Shown: positions 24,511-33,443, counted from the stretch's first letter. The stretch is DNA of 64,000 nucleotides from Pseudomonadales bacterium (GCA_024234635.1 JACKNX010000005.1:242405-306404), one strand, 5' to 3'. The notes: generated from the sequence alone by a model not told the origin. A program made the numbers and translations.

Positions 24511-26727
24511 ATGTCCTTTCGCATGTTTGCGATTGCGCTGGTTCTGCTCGGCTTTGCGGCCTGCTCGAAGGAGCCCGCGCCCGACGCGGCAGCGGCTGCA
24601 GCTACGGATACCGCGGCGGCTTCCACACCTGCCGCAGCCAACGTCAACGCCGCCCGCATCATCGGTGCCGCCGGCGACACCGCCAACTGGCTTACAACCG
24701 GACGCACATACGACGAACAGCGTTACAGCCCGGAAGACCAGATAAACGCATCGAATGTGAAAGATCTGGGCCTGGCATGGTCCTGGGAGACCAGAACCCG
24801 ACGCGGCCTGGAAGCCACGCCACTGGTCATCGACGGCGTCATGTACACCTCCGGCGCCTGGTCGGTGGTGTGGGCGCACAATGCCAGGACCGGTGAACTG
24901 CTGTGGTCGTTTGACCCGCAGGTGCCACGTGACTGGGGCAAGTATGCCTGCTGCGATGTCGTGAACAGGGGGGTTGCCGCATGGGAGGGCAAGATCTTCG
25001 TCGGCACCATCGACGGCCGGCTGATCGCCCTGGACGCTGCCACCGGCAAGCCTGTCTGGGACGTGCTGACCATCGACAAGGACCGCCCTTACACCATCAC
25101 CGGCGCGCCACGCGTGGTGAAGGGCAAGGTGATCATCGGTAATGGTGGAGCCGAGTACGGGGTGCGCGGTTACATCACCGCCTACGATGCGACCACGGGC
25201 AATCAGGCCTGGCGCTTCTACACCGTCCCCGGCGATCCAGGCCAGGACCCCGAGAACAAGGCGCTGGAAATGGCCGCGGGGACATGGCGGGGCACGGACT
25301 GGTGGACCGTGGGCGGCGGCGGCACGGTATGGGATTCCATGGCATATGACCCCGAGCTGAACCTGCTCTACATCGGCGTCGGGAACGGCTCACCGTGGAA
25401 CCGCTATATCCGCAGCCCCGGCGGTGGCGACAACCTGTTCCTGTCTTCCATCGTTGCGGTGAATCCGGACGACGGCAGCTACGTGTGGCATTACCAGACG
25501 ACGCCCGGCGATTCCTGGGACTACACCGCCGTGCAGCACATGATCCTGGCGGACCTCGAGATCAACGGCGCGACGCGAAAGGTCATCATGCAGGCGCCGA
25601 AGAACGGCTTCTTCTACGTTCTCGACCGCACCAACGGTCAGTTCATCAGCGCCGAAGCCTATGTACCTGTTACCTGGGCAACTCACGTCGATCCGGAATC
25701 AGGTCGCCCGGTCGAGAACCCCGAGGCGCATTACGCAAACGAAACCAAGAAGATTCGTCCGGCACCCTATGGCGGCCACAACTGGCACCCCATGACGTTC
25801 AACCCGAACACGGGACTGGTCTACATTCCCGTGCTCGATCTGCCGTTCAAGTACGGTCAGGACAACGCCTTCAAATATCGGCCAGGCGAGTGGAATACAG
25901 GCGTCGATTTCCTGGAAACGATTCCGAGCAAGGACCCGGATACCATGATCAACGATCTGAAAGACGTGAAAGGGTATCTGGCCGCCTGGGATCCGGTGGC
26001 GCAGAAGGAAGTGTGGCGCGTACAACACGCGATGTCCTGGAATGGCGGCCTCCTGTCCACCGCAGGCAATCTGGTCTTCCAGGGGCGCGCGGATGGCAAG
26101 TTCGCCGCCTACACCGCTGACAAGGGCGAACTGGTGTGGGAAGTGCCGGTGGATGTGGGCATCGTCGCCGCGCCAATTACCTACACGATCGATGGTGAAC
26201 AGTACATCGCCGTCGTCGCGGGCTGGGGTGGCGCCTACGCCCTGGCATCCGGCGTGCCGCGGCACAAGGGCAACGTACTGGAGGAAGGCCGTATCCTGGT
26301 CTTCAAGCTGGGCGGCAAAGCCGAAATGCCGAAGACGGACGTGGTCTTCCTGGATATTCCGAAACCGCCGGAAATGGACAGCACGCCTGAGCAGGTGGCG
26401 CACGGTGAAGCCCTGTTCCACACGTTCTGCTCGGTGTGCCATGGCGGTGGTGCGCTCAGTTCCGGTGGTGGCGTCCCCGATCTCAAGTTCATGAGCCCGG
26501 AAACCCATGCCACGTTCGACGGTATCGTTCTGGGCGGTGCACGCGCTGCCAAGGGAATGCCGAAGTTCGATCATGTTCTGAGCGCCGACGATGCGAAGGA
26601 TCTGCATGCCTTCCTTGTCACAGCCGCGAACAACACGATTGCCTTCTGCCAGAGCGAGTATCGGAAAAACTATCCCGAGTTGCTCGATACCGCCTGTACG
26701 CGCTCGAGCGTAAAGGCCAGCGAGTAG
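24511..26727 (+). CDS. PQQ-dependent quinohaemoprotein dehydrogenase (alcohol dehydrogenase type)
   Basis: A 738-residue periplasmic enzyme. The signal sequence ends in LGFAAC, so lipidation at Cys18 is possible. An eight-blade PQQ propeller follows, with repeated AxDxxTG-W motifs and the vicinal disulfide pair in YACCDVV. The active-site region includes GNGGAEYGVRG and GNGSPWNRYIRSPGGGDN. A C-terminal cytochrome c domain has CSVCH and a GMPKF methionine ligand. It oxidises alcohols or aldehydes and passes electrons through its haem c to the respiratory chain. ATG 24511 has a very strong Shine-Dalgarno. No PQQ biosynthesis genes are in the window. Exact alcohol unknown. Confidence 0.9.
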   Translation: MSFRMFAIALVLLGFAACSKEPAPDAAAAAATDTAAASTPAAANVNAARIIGAAGDTANWLTTGRTYDEQRYSPEDQINASNVKDLGLAWSWETRTRRGLEATPLVIDGVMYTSGAWSVVWAHNARTGELLWSFDPQVPRDWGKYACCDVVNRGVAAWEGKIFVGTIDGRLIALDAATGKPVWDVLTIDKDRPYTITGAPRVVKGKVIIGNGGAEYGVRGYITAYDATTGNQAWRFYTVPGDPGQDPENKALEMAAGTWRGTDWWTVGGGGTVWDSMAYDPELNLLYIGVGNGSPWNRYIRSPGGGDNLFLSSIVAVNPDDGSYVWHYQTTPGDSWDYTAVQHMILADLEINGATRKVIMQAPKNGFFYVLDRTNGQFISAEAYVPVTWATHVDPESGRPVENPEAHYANETKKIRPAPYGGHNWHPMTFNPNTGLVYIPVLDLPFKYGQDNAFKYRPGEWNTGVDFLETIPSKDPDTMINDLKDVKGYLAAWDPVAQKEVWRVQHAMSWNGGLLSTAGNLVFQGRADGKFAAYTADKGELVWEVPVDVGIVAAPITYTIDGEQYIAVVAGWGGAYALASGVPRHKGNVLEEGRILVFKLGGKAEMPKTDVVFLDIPKPPEMDSTPEQVAHGEALFHTFCSVCHGGGALSSGGGVPDLKFMSPETHATFDGIVLGGARAAKGMPKFDHVLSADDAKDLHAFLVTAANNTIAFCQSEYRKNYPELLDTACTRSSVKASE

Positions 26728-26739
26728 TCTGTTGTCAAC

Positions 26740-26764
26740 GGCCGCCTCCCTCTGGGAGGCGGCC
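26740..26764 (+). terminator. Strong hairpin after the PQQ dehydrogenase gene
   Basis: A perfect 11-bp stem GGCCGCCTCCC / GGGAGGCGGCC with a TCT loop lies 12 bp after the stop codon. The position and GC-rich stem fit an intrinsic terminator although the T-run is missing. Confidence 0.6.
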
Positions 26765-26824
26765 TGCTGCCCGCCGCTCCTGCCTCTCTGGACTCCCGCG
26801 GCAACAGCCACTACGATCGCCCGC

Positions 26825-26890
26825 ATGAACTACGCAATGGTCTTCCTCCGTGTCCGGGCGCCCGCGTCCGGCACACACAAGACGGGCTGA
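26825..26890 (+). CDS. Possible 21-codon leader ORF overlapping the Erm-like gene
   Basis: The ORF reads MNYAMVFLRVRAPASGTHKT plus Gly and stops at 26888-26890. It starts 25 bp before the GTG start of the methyltransferase and overlaps its first 13-14 codons in another frame. Arg9-Val10-Arg11 is an Arg-X-Arg pattern like the ribosome-stalling motif of macrolide-inducible erm leader peptides (for example the RLR motif of ErmDL). No convincing Shine-Dalgarno precedes it, so it may be chance. Confidence 0.25.
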   Translation: MNYAMVFLRVRAPASGTHKTG

Positions 26891-27635
26891 ACTCTCCCAG
26901 CACTTTCTCCTTCCCGCGGCAGCGGCGAGGCTGGTTCAGGCAACGTCCATCACCCCCACGGATCTTGTGATCGAAATCGGTCCGGGCAGGGGCGCGCTCA
27001 CGCGACACCTGTGCAAACGCGCGCACCACGTTGTCGGCATCGAAATTGATACCTACCTGGCGAGGCAGCTGGACAACGGCAACACCGCCAACCTGCAGGT
27101 CATCAATGCGGATTTCCTGACCTGTACTCTGCCTGATTCGGACTACATCGCCATTGGCAACGTGCCCTACGCCAGGGCGAGCGACATGCTTCGCAAGCTG
27201 GTGGACGCGGAGCGTGCTCCCCGTGATATCTACGTCGTGCTGCAGCGGGAACACGCACACCGGCTTTGCGGGTTGCCCTATGTGCGGGAGTCGTTGTGGT
27301 CGCTGCGGCTCAAGCCCCGCTGGCATGTGGAGATTCTCGATCGACTGACGAGACAGGAATTCAGTCCACCACCCGCCGTGGAATCGGTCTTCCTGCACCT
27401 CGGCCACCGCGAGCGGTCATTGATCCCGGCTAGGGATCTCCCGCTGTTCCAGCAGCTCGTTTCGCAAACGCTCGAGATCAACGCGCCCTTGGCCAAGGCA
27501 TTGCGCCAGCACCTTAGTCGGTCGCAGATTCAGCGACTTGCCCAGGATCTGCGGTTCGATGCCGCGGACCAGCCCAACGCACTGATGTTCGAACAATGGC
27601 TCGGCATTTTCCGCTTTCTGCGCCGCGGGCGATGA
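26850..27635 (+). CDS. Erm-type 23S rRNA (adenine-N6)-methyltransferase
   Basis: A 261-residue SAM-dependent rRNA adenine methyltransferase of the KsgA/Erm superfamily. SQHFL (16-20) is the N-terminal signature, EIGPGRGAL (42-50) binds SAM and NVPY (104-107) is the catalytic motif (NLPY in KsgA, NIPY/F in Erm). The C-terminal half favours Erm over KsgA: RQEFSPPPAVESVFLHL resembles Erm RxYFHPxPxVxSxLI, and the end MFEQWLGIF resembles Erm FEQFLSLF. Erm enzymes methylate A2058 and block macrolide, lincosamide and streptogramin B binding. The only plausible start is GTG 26850, with no clear Shine-Dalgarno. It sits at the edge of the conserved origin block and may be acquired. Resistance is inferred. 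Confidence 0.78.
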   Translation: MSGRPRPAHTRRAELSQHFLLPAAAARLVQATSITPTDLVIEIGPGRGALTRHLCKRAHHVVGIEIDTYLARQLDNGNTANLQVINADFLTCTLPDSDYIAIGNVPYARASDMLRKLVDAERAPRDIYVVLQREHAHRLCGLPYVRESLWSLRLKPRWHVEILDRLTRQEFSPPPAVESVFLHLGHRERSLIPARDLPLFQQLVSQTLEINAPLAKALRQHLSRSQIQRLAQDLRFDAADQPNALMFEQWLGIFRFLRRGR

Positions 27636-27674
27636 CTACGCGCCAGCATCGCGCCGGCAGGCACTTCCCACGGT

Positions 27675-28502
27675 TCAGCGGAAGGAAAGGCTGACAGCAA
27701 CCGGCCGGTGATCGGATACGGTACAGTCCAGCACCCGGTAATCGTCGACCCGGAATGTGGGACTGACGAGAACGTGGTCCAGTGCGATATGCGGCCGCCA
27801 CGCCGGATAGGTCGGTTGCACATCTTCCACGGGCAACAGATTGGTACCCGCCAGCGGGGTTTCGAGCAGAAGGCGTGTGGTGGAGCTGTTCAGATCCCCC
27901 ATCACGATGACGTGTTCCTCATCGGCAATGAGTCGCGTCACATAATCGAGCTGCCGTTTACGGCTGCGATCCCCCAGCGACAGGTGCAGCAGCACCAGAA
28001 GCACCGTCCGCCCGGCGTACGGCAGCCGCAGTACGATTGCGCCCCGTCCGGGAATAGCACCGGGCAACTTGTGGTCTTCCATGTTGGACGGCCGAATGCG
28101 CGTCAGTACCCCATTGCCGTGCTGGGCCAGCGGGCCGAGATCGCGATTGAGCTGCGCGTACCAATAAGGGAACTGCCCCCGATCGGCAACATACTCAACC
28201 TGGTTTATGTAGCCACTGCGCAGCGAGCCACTGTCCACTTCCTGCAGCGCAACGACATCGTAATCACTGACGACATCGGCGATGCGACGCAGATTCAGCG
28301 CCCGGTCCATATGCGGCAGCACATGCTTCCACCCGTTGGTCACGTAGTGACGGTAGCGGGTGGTCTGAATACCCACCTGTATGTTGAATGACAGCAACCG
28401 CAGCGGTGCCACCTGAAGCGTTGGCTCCTTCGGAACCGATCGCAGGTTGACTACGGGGGTGACTACTGCCGCGCGCTGTGCGCGCCACGCCCAAGTTCGC
28501 AT
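27675..28502 (-). CDS. Endonuclease/exonuclease/phosphatase (EEP) family protein
   Basis: A 275-residue EEP-fold protein with the key residues LSFNIQVG (Asn), ALQEVDSG (Glu), VMGDLNSS (Asp/Asn), LDHVLVS (Asp-His) and SDHRPVAVS (Asp-His). These are metal-dependent phosphodiesterases related to DNase I and exonuclease III, though this orthologue group has no agreed substrate. Homologues lie just after dsbA in pseudomonads, as here (112 bp downstream). ATG 28502 gives an N-terminus like those homologues (MRTWAW...); upstream ATGs at 28544 and 28574 are also in frame. Confidence 0.82.
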   Translation of the reverse strand: MRTWAWRAQRAAVVTPVVNLRSVPKEPTLQVAPLRLLSFNIQVGIQTTRYRHYVTNGWKHVLPHMDRALNLRRIADVVSDYDVVALQEVDSGSLRSGYINQVEYVADRGQFPYWYAQLNRDLGPLAQHGNGVLTRIRPSNMEDHKLPGAIPGRGAIVLRLPYAGRTVLLVLLHLSLGDRSRKRQLDYVTRLIADEEHVIVMGDLNSSTTRLLLETPLAGTNLLPVEDVQPTYPAWRPHIALDHVLVSPTFRVDDYRVLDCTVSDHRPVAVSLSFR

Positions 28503-28614
28503 GACTGTCTTCGAAATTTCCCTCGACAGAAGTGTAGGTCGCATTCGCGCACGAGGCTGCGGACTGTCCGGCATTTCCACGCCTGGCAGCCGGCGCCACG
28601 AACTCACGCGCGTC

Positions 28615-29280
28615 TCAGTTCGTGACCGGTTGCCCGTTTGCCGCGAGAGCCTTGCGCTCCTCTCCGATGAGGTAGTCGACAACTTCCAGCATCCGCGTAT
28701 TGCTGCCGGCGAGTTGCCCGTCCACCCGGTACTTGCCGTTGACTATCAAGGTTGGAACGCCCGTCACCCGATAGGCCCGGACCCTGGCAACTGCCTGCTG
28801 TATGCGACTGCGCACGCTGAAGGAATTGAAGACCTCGTTGAACTGGTCTGGGGCGACGCCAGCCTGCGCCTGGAAGATCGCCGCGATCTCCGCGACGTCA
28901 CGCAGATCGCGGTGCTCGACATGCACGGCATTGAAGATGGTGGAATGCACCTTATCGACGACTCCCAGCACATCCGCCGTGAGATACGTCTGCGCCAGCA
29001 GTTCCCAGGACTTGTTGAACACCGCCGGAATCCGCTTGAAATCAACATCCGGCCCGATGGTCGATCGCCACCCTTCCATGCTGGGATCAAACGAGAAGCA
29101 GTGGATGCAGCCGTAGGAAAAAACCTCCACCACCTCGATGCGTGATGGATCCGCCGTCTGCACGGGGATCGGCAGCACCTCGTACTGCTCGCCAGCGGTG
29201 AACCCGCCGTCCGCATGTGCGGCCAGCGCCGCAAACATCAGGGAAACCAGGGCCATGCCAGCAACACGAAACTTCATCAT
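28615..29280 (-). CDS. dsbA: Thiol:disulfide interchange protein DsbA
   Basis: A 221-residue periplasmic oxidase with a signal peptide (MMKFRVAGMALVSLMFAALAAHA). It has a thioredoxin fold with a helical insertion; the active site is C58-I-H-C61 in VVEVFSYGCIHCFSFDP and the cis-Pro loop is TGVPTLIVNG. It introduces disulfide bonds into exported proteins, including c-type cytochromes and copper proteins, with DsbB as its usual reoxidant. The dipeptide is Ile-His rather than the common Pro-His, which could change its redox potential. It lies between the EEP gene and cytochrome c4, an arrangement conserved in Pseudomonas relatives. Confidence 0.92.
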   Translation of the reverse strand: MMKFRVAGMALVSLMFAALAAHADGGFTAGEQYEVLPIPVQTADPSRIEVVEVFSYGCIHCFSFDPSMEGWRSTIGPDVDFKRIPAVFNKSWELLAQTYLTADVLGVVDKVHSTIFNAVHVEHRDLRDVAEIAAIFQAQAGVAPDQFNEVFNSFSVRSRIQQAVARVRAYRVTGVPTLIVNGKYRVDGQLAGSNTRMLEVVDYLIGEERKALAANGQPVTN

Positions 29281-29362
29281 CGTACTTCTCGCGTCGGGTC
29301 AGGGAAGGCCGTCCACCCCTGGCGGGGCGGACGGAGCGAAATGGGACGGGAAGATCAAACGG

Positions 29363-29995
29363 TCAGTTGACGCCGTGAATGTAGTCAGCCAGGGCGCGGA
29401 TCTCCGTGTCATTCAAGGTGGCCGCCACGTCACGCATCATATGCCCATAGTCCTCGTCCGTCTGCCGCTTGCCTTCACGATACGCTGTCAACTGCGCCAC
29501 CGTGTAGTCGACGGACTGCCCGGACAACCGGGGAAAGCCCGCGGGCGCGTTGCCAATGCCGGTAGGCGAATGACACGCCGCGCAGGCCGCGATGCCTTTC
29601 TTCAGATTGCCACCCATGTACAGGCTTTTCGCCAGCGCAATGGACGCATCGTCACCCGCTGCCTGACCGAGCTTCGGTGGCAGACTGGCGTAATACGCCG
29701 CCAGGTTGGCGAGGTCGGCATCACTTTTGCCGTTGAGCTGACCGGTCATCATCGGCAGTTCACGGGCTCCGGACTGGATCATCTTCAGTTGCCGCAGGAG
29801 GTACTTCTCGTTCTGTCCCGCCAGCGCCGGATAGGTGCCGTCGAGTCCCGTTGCGCCGTCCTGACCGTGACAGGCGCCGCAGGGTGCTGCCTGCGCTTTC
29901 CCCGCTTCCACATCGCCGCCGGCGAAGGCAGGCGCACTCAAGATGAGGGCGGCCGTCAGGGCCACCGCGTTCAGCCGCATTCGTGTCGCAAACAA
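29363..29995 (-). CDS. Cytochrome c4 (dihaem)
   Basis: A 210-residue exported dihaem cytochrome with a signal peptide ending SAPAFA. Haem motifs are CGACH near residue 39 and CAACH in the second half, each followed by its Met-ligand region. It is a periplasmic or membrane-associated electron donor to terminal oxidases such as the caa3-type enzyme encoded at 41.7-46.0 kb. I chose TTG at 29995 because GGAAG lies 7 bases upstream; ATG 29980 is a five-codon-shorter alternative. It sits upstream of and co-directional with dsbA and divergent from engB. Confidence 0.88.
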   Translation of the reverse strand: MFATRMRLNAVALTAALILSAPAFAGGDVEAGKAQAAPCGACHGQDGATGLDGTYPALAGQNEKYLLRQLKMIQSGARELPMMTGQLNGKSDADLANLAAYYASLPPKLGQAAGDDASIALAKSLYMGGNLKKGIAACAACHSPTGIGNAPAGFPRLSGQSVDYTVAQLTAYREGKRQTDEDYGHMMRDVAATLNDTEIRALADYIHGVN

Positions 29996-30168
29996 CGTGT
30001 GTCTTCCTTTGTGATTCACGATGGATCGCCTCTTTTCACACCAGCCCACGCCGTGTTCGTCCCGGCCTGGACCTCGCCACTCGCGGGCAGGCGAAACCGC
30101 CACGGTGACCCGCCTCGGCGGGTGGTAAACTCGCCACTGACAATAGCGGCGCAGAATTATACCGCAAG

Positions 30169-30813
30169 ATGACTGAAAGCGACCGGTCCGATGCCCCGCG
30201 TCTGGCGGCAACCTTCCTGACGAGCGCCCCCGATCTCAGGCGTTGTCCCGCGCCCGCGGGTCCCGAGATTGCGATTGCCGGCCGCAGCAACGCCGGCAAA
30301 TCCAGCGTGCTCAATCGCCTGACCGGCAATCGCAATACCGCCCGCGTCAGCAAGACACCGGGACGCACCCAATTGCTGAACTTCTTCGAACTGCCGAACG
30401 GCAACCGGCTGGTGGATCTGCCCGGTTACGGCTATGCCGCCGCGGGACGTTCGGCGCAGGCCGCCTGGCAGGAGGCGGTCAATGACTATCTGGGCAAACG
30501 GCATGTACTCCGCGCGGTGGTGCTGGTCATGGACATCCGGCACCCCCTGCAGCCTTTCGACCAGGAACTGCTGGACTGGGGCCACGCTTCGGATCTGCCG
30601 GTACATGTCCTGCTGAACAAGGCGGACAAACTGGGCAACGCGGCACGCACCAGGGTGATGCGCGAGGTCACCCGAACCATCGGTCCGCAGGCCCTGGCCA
30701 GCGTGCAACTGTTCTCGGCAACGTCCGGGATGGGCGTCGCCGCACTGCTCGATCGGCTGAACGCGTTGTGGGCGGAAAGCGAGGTAGAATCGCCCGGCCC
30801 CGGGACGGCGTGA
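30169..30813 (+). CDS. engB: Ribosome biogenesis GTPase EngB (YihA/YsxC)
   Basis: A 214-residue TRAFAC GTPase. G1 is GRSNAGKSS, G2 is the TPGRTQL segment, G3 is DLPGYGYA and G4 is NKAD. EngB is an essential factor for 50S subunit maturation and cell division in many bacteria. It is divergent from cytochrome c4, the same neighbourhood as in other gammaproteobacteria. The gene ends 1 bp before the M3 peptidase start, suggesting co-transcription. Polarity and motifs are intact. Confidence 0.95.
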   Translation: MTESDRSDAPRLAATFLTSAPDLRRCPAPAGPEIAIAGRSNAGKSSVLNRLTGNRNTARVSKTPGRTQLLNFFELPNGNRLVDLPGYGYAAAGRSAQAAWQEAVNDYLGKRHVLRAVVLVMDIRHPLQPFDQELLDWGHASDLPVHVLLNKADKLGNAARTRVMREVTRTIGPQALASVQLFSATSGMGVAALLDRLNALWAESEVESPGPGTA

Positions 30814-30814
30814 A

Positions 30815-33064
30815 TTGGCGTACGGTCGACATTTCCAGCAGGCGGTTACGGTACTGGCGCTCTGCCTCGGCGGCTGCGCGACACCCGACCATCCCGAACC
30901 ATCATCCAGCAGCATTACGGAAGCTCCCATGGCATCGTCCAGCACGAACATCGAACTCGCCAGACTCGAACAGGACCGCCAGTTCGGCAAGCTGTCGCAT
31001 CTGCCGGAGTGGGCCGCATTCGAGCCTGCGCGCATCGAGCCGGGCGTAAACGCCCTGCTGGACGAAGTGGAGGTTCAATTCGGTGAGCTGGAGGTTCGCC
31101 ACGAGCCAACCTGGGCGGGCCTGATGGAACCCCTCGAACGCCTGAACACCCGCCTCAACCGAACGCTGGGTGGCATCTCCCATCTCCTGAGTGTCAACTA
31201 TTCCGACGATCTGCAGGCTGCGTACGACGCCGTGCGGCCGCGCTATGTGGATCTGGTGAACCGCATGAGCCAGAGCACCGCCATCTACCGGACGCTGAAA
31301 CAGATGCGCGACGGCGACGAGTGGCAGCGGCTGACACCGGTGCAGCAACGCATCCTCACCGAATCACTGCGTGGCATGGAGCGGGCCGGCGTTCACCTCG
31401 CGACCGACGCGCGCCTGCGTTTCCAGGCAATCCAGACGCGGCTCGCGGAGCTGGGCAACACTTTCAGCACCAACCTGGTACGCGCGGAAAAACAGACCCG
31501 GGTGAAGGCCACCAGCCGCGCACAGGTGGCGGGTATTCCCGCCCCGTTGCTCGAGATGGCCGCAAAGACCGCGCGCGAGGATGGTATTGATGACGCTGAC
31601 GCGGCCACCGGCCCATGGCACTTCGTCGTCAACGTCGTGAACTACGCCGTCGTGACACTGGCGGAAGACCGTGCCCTGCGCGAAGCGTTCTACCGCGCCT
31701 TCCGACAGCGCGGCCAGGAAGCAGGCTTCGACAACCGCCCCGTGCTGGAGGAAATTGTCCGCCTGCGCCAGGAAATGGCCAGCCTGGTGGGGTTCGCCAA
31801 TTTCGTCGACTACAGTCTGGACGCCAAGATGGCGGACTCCGCCGAATCGGTCTGGACACTGCTGAATGCGCTGGAAAGTGCCGCGAAGCCCGTGGCTCGG
31901 CAGGAGCTGGACGAGCTCACCGCCTTCGCCCGCCGCCATGGCATGCAGGGGGAGCTTGCGCCCTGGGACGTCCCCTTCTGGGCCGAGCGACTGGAGCAGG
32001 AGCGCTATGGATATGACAACGAAGCACTGCGCGCCTATTTCCAGTTGCCAGTCGTGCTGGAGGGTCTGTTTTCCCTGACCGAGCGACTGTACGGCGTCAC
32101 CATCACCCAGGCGCCACACGACGCCGCGCCACTGTGGCACCCGGATGTGCGGTTCTACGACGTACGACGTGAGGGTGAGGTGGTCGCGGGCTTCTACCTG
32201 GACCCGTACGCGAGACCGGGACTGAAGCGGGGCGGTGCCTGGATGAATATCGTGGTCGACCGCAGTCGCCTGCTGGCTCCGCCCGGTCTCGCCACTTCCC
32301 TGCCGGTGGCACTCATGGTCATGAACGCCCGCCCGCCCGCGGACGGGCAGCCTGCTCTGATGTCGCTGGACGAAGTGCGCACCCTGTTCCATGAGTTTGG
32401 CCACACCACGCAACTGCTGTTCACCGAAATCGACGAGGGCGGCGCCTCGGGTCTGAACCTGGTGGAGTGGGATGCGGTTGAACTGGCCAGCCAGTTCAAC
32501 GAGTACTGGATGGATCACAAACCGTTCCTGCGGTCCCTGAGTCGCCACGTCGCGTCGGGACAATCGCTGGACGACGCCATCGCCGGCCGAATAATCGACG
32601 GCAGCAAGTTCATGGCCGGCAATGCAACGCTCAGGCAACTCCTGTTCGGCAAGACCGACCTGCGCGTCCACGCCGAATGGGGGCTGCCCGGCAGCAATGT
32701 TCCCGGCACCCCGTTCGATATCGAAAGCACCGTTGCCGGGGAAACCCTGGTACTGCCGTATCTGCCAGGCGAGTCGCAGTTGCCCGCGTTCACGCACCTG
32801 TTTTCCGGCGCCTATGCCGCTGGCTACTACTCCTACAAGTGGGCGGAAGTGCTGGCCGCCGACGCCTTCTCCGCATTCGATGAAGTGGGTCTGGAGGACG
32901 AGGCCGGCGTGCGCGCGGTAGCTACCCGCTTCCGCAAGACGGTGCTGGCGCAGGGCGGCAGCAAGCCCGCGGAAGTCATCTACCGGGAATTCCGCGGGCG
33001 TGACGCAACACCCGATGCGCTGCTACGCAAACAGGGCCTGTTGCCCATTGCTGCCGGGGAGTGA
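30815..33064 (+). CDS. M3-family zinc metallopeptidase, predicted lipoprotein (oligopeptidase A/Dcp-like)
   Basis: A 749-residue peptidase with the zinc motif HEFGH at 526-530 (TLFHEFGHTTQLLF) and the C-terminal third-ligand region expected for thimet-type M3 enzymes. The N-terminus has a hydrophobic stretch and lipobox (LGGC), so it may be tethered in the envelope, unlike cytoplasmic PrlC. The start is TTG at 30815, one base after the engB stop, with a weak GGACGG site. Family members degrade signal peptides and short oligopeptides. Insertion between engB and polA is noteworthy since pseudomonads usually lack it there. Confidence 0.88.
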   Translation: MAYGRHFQQAVTVLALCLGGCATPDHPEPSSSSITEAPMASSSTNIELARLEQDRQFGKLSHLPEWAAFEPARIEPGVNALLDEVEVQFGELEVRHEPTWAGLMEPLERLNTRLNRTLGGISHLLSVNYSDDLQAAYDAVRPRYVDLVNRMSQSTAIYRTLKQMRDGDEWQRLTPVQQRILTESLRGMERAGVHLATDARLRFQAIQTRLAELGNTFSTNLVRAEKQTRVKATSRAQVAGIPAPLLEMAAKTAREDGIDDADAATGPWHFVVNVVNYAVVTLAEDRALREAFYRAFRQRGQEAGFDNRPVLEEIVRLRQEMASLVGFANFVDYSLDAKMADSAESVWTLLNALESAAKPVARQELDELTAFARRHGMQGELAPWDVPFWAERLEQERYGYDNEALRAYFQLPVVLEGLFSLTERLYGVTITQAPHDAAPLWHPDVRFYDVRREGEVVAGFYLDPYARPGLKRGGAWMNIVVDRSRLLAPPGLATSLPVALMVMNARPPADGQPALMSLDEVRTLFHEFGHTTQLLFTEIDEGGASGLNLVEWDAVELASQFNEYWMDHKPFLRSLSRHVASGQSLDDAIAGRIIDGSKFMAGNATLRQLLFGKTDLRVHAEWGLPGSNVPGTPFDIESTVAGETLVLPYLPGESQLPAFTHLFSGAYAAGYYSYKWAEVLAADAFSAFDEVGLEDEAGVRAVATRFRKTVLAQGGSKPAEVIYREFRGRDATPDALLRKQGLLPIAAGE

Positions 33065-33074
33065 ACCAGTCGCG

Positions 33075-33443
33075 ATGAAAGCACCGGGTTGGTTCGACCG
33101 CGGCGCCGTCGGCGTTTCGCTGCTTTGCATGGTGCACTGCCTGCTCCTGCCGCTGCTGGCCGTATTGTTCCCACTCGGGGTGTTCGCGACCCTGGCGGAG
33201 AATCACTGGCACTGGCTGTTCCTGGCGCTCGCGGCGCCGCTCAGCATTCTGGCCGTGTTACGTCTGCCGCCGCATGCACGCAACCTCTACTTTATCGGTG
33301 GCGCGAGTTGCGGCATCACGTTGCTGACAGCCGGCGTCCTCACCCACGAGCACGTCTGGCAGGTAGCGCTCAGCGTCGCGGGCGCGATATGCCTGGCGTG
33401 CGCGCATCTGTACAACCTGTATCGGCTGCGCCACTCGGGTTGA
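33075..33443 (+). CDS. MerC-domain membrane protein
   Basis: A 122-residue protein with four predicted membrane helices. The first carries two cysteines (SLLCMVHCLLLPLL), the pattern of MerC-type proteins that bind soft metals such as mercury. A third Cys lies in GGASCGITLL and a fourth in AICLACAHLYN. Chromosomal MerC-like proteins are common and not proof of mercury resistance; there is no merA, merR or merT nearby. It starts 10 bp after the M3 gene and is convergent with polA. Function unknown beyond possible metal transport. Confidence 0.8.
   Translation: MKAPGWFDRGAVGVSLLCMVHCLLLPLLAVLFPLGVFATLAENHWHWLFLALAAPLSILAVLRLPPHARNLYFIGGASCGITLLTAGVLTHEHVWQVALSVAGAICLACAHLYNLYRLRHSG

Noticed and set aside
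24511..26727. Lanthanide-type (XoxF) assignment for the PQQ enzyme
   Set aside because: Fused cytochrome c and the sequence pattern point to quinohaemoprotein alcohol dehydrogenases; I could not place the diagnostic Asp pair with certainty.
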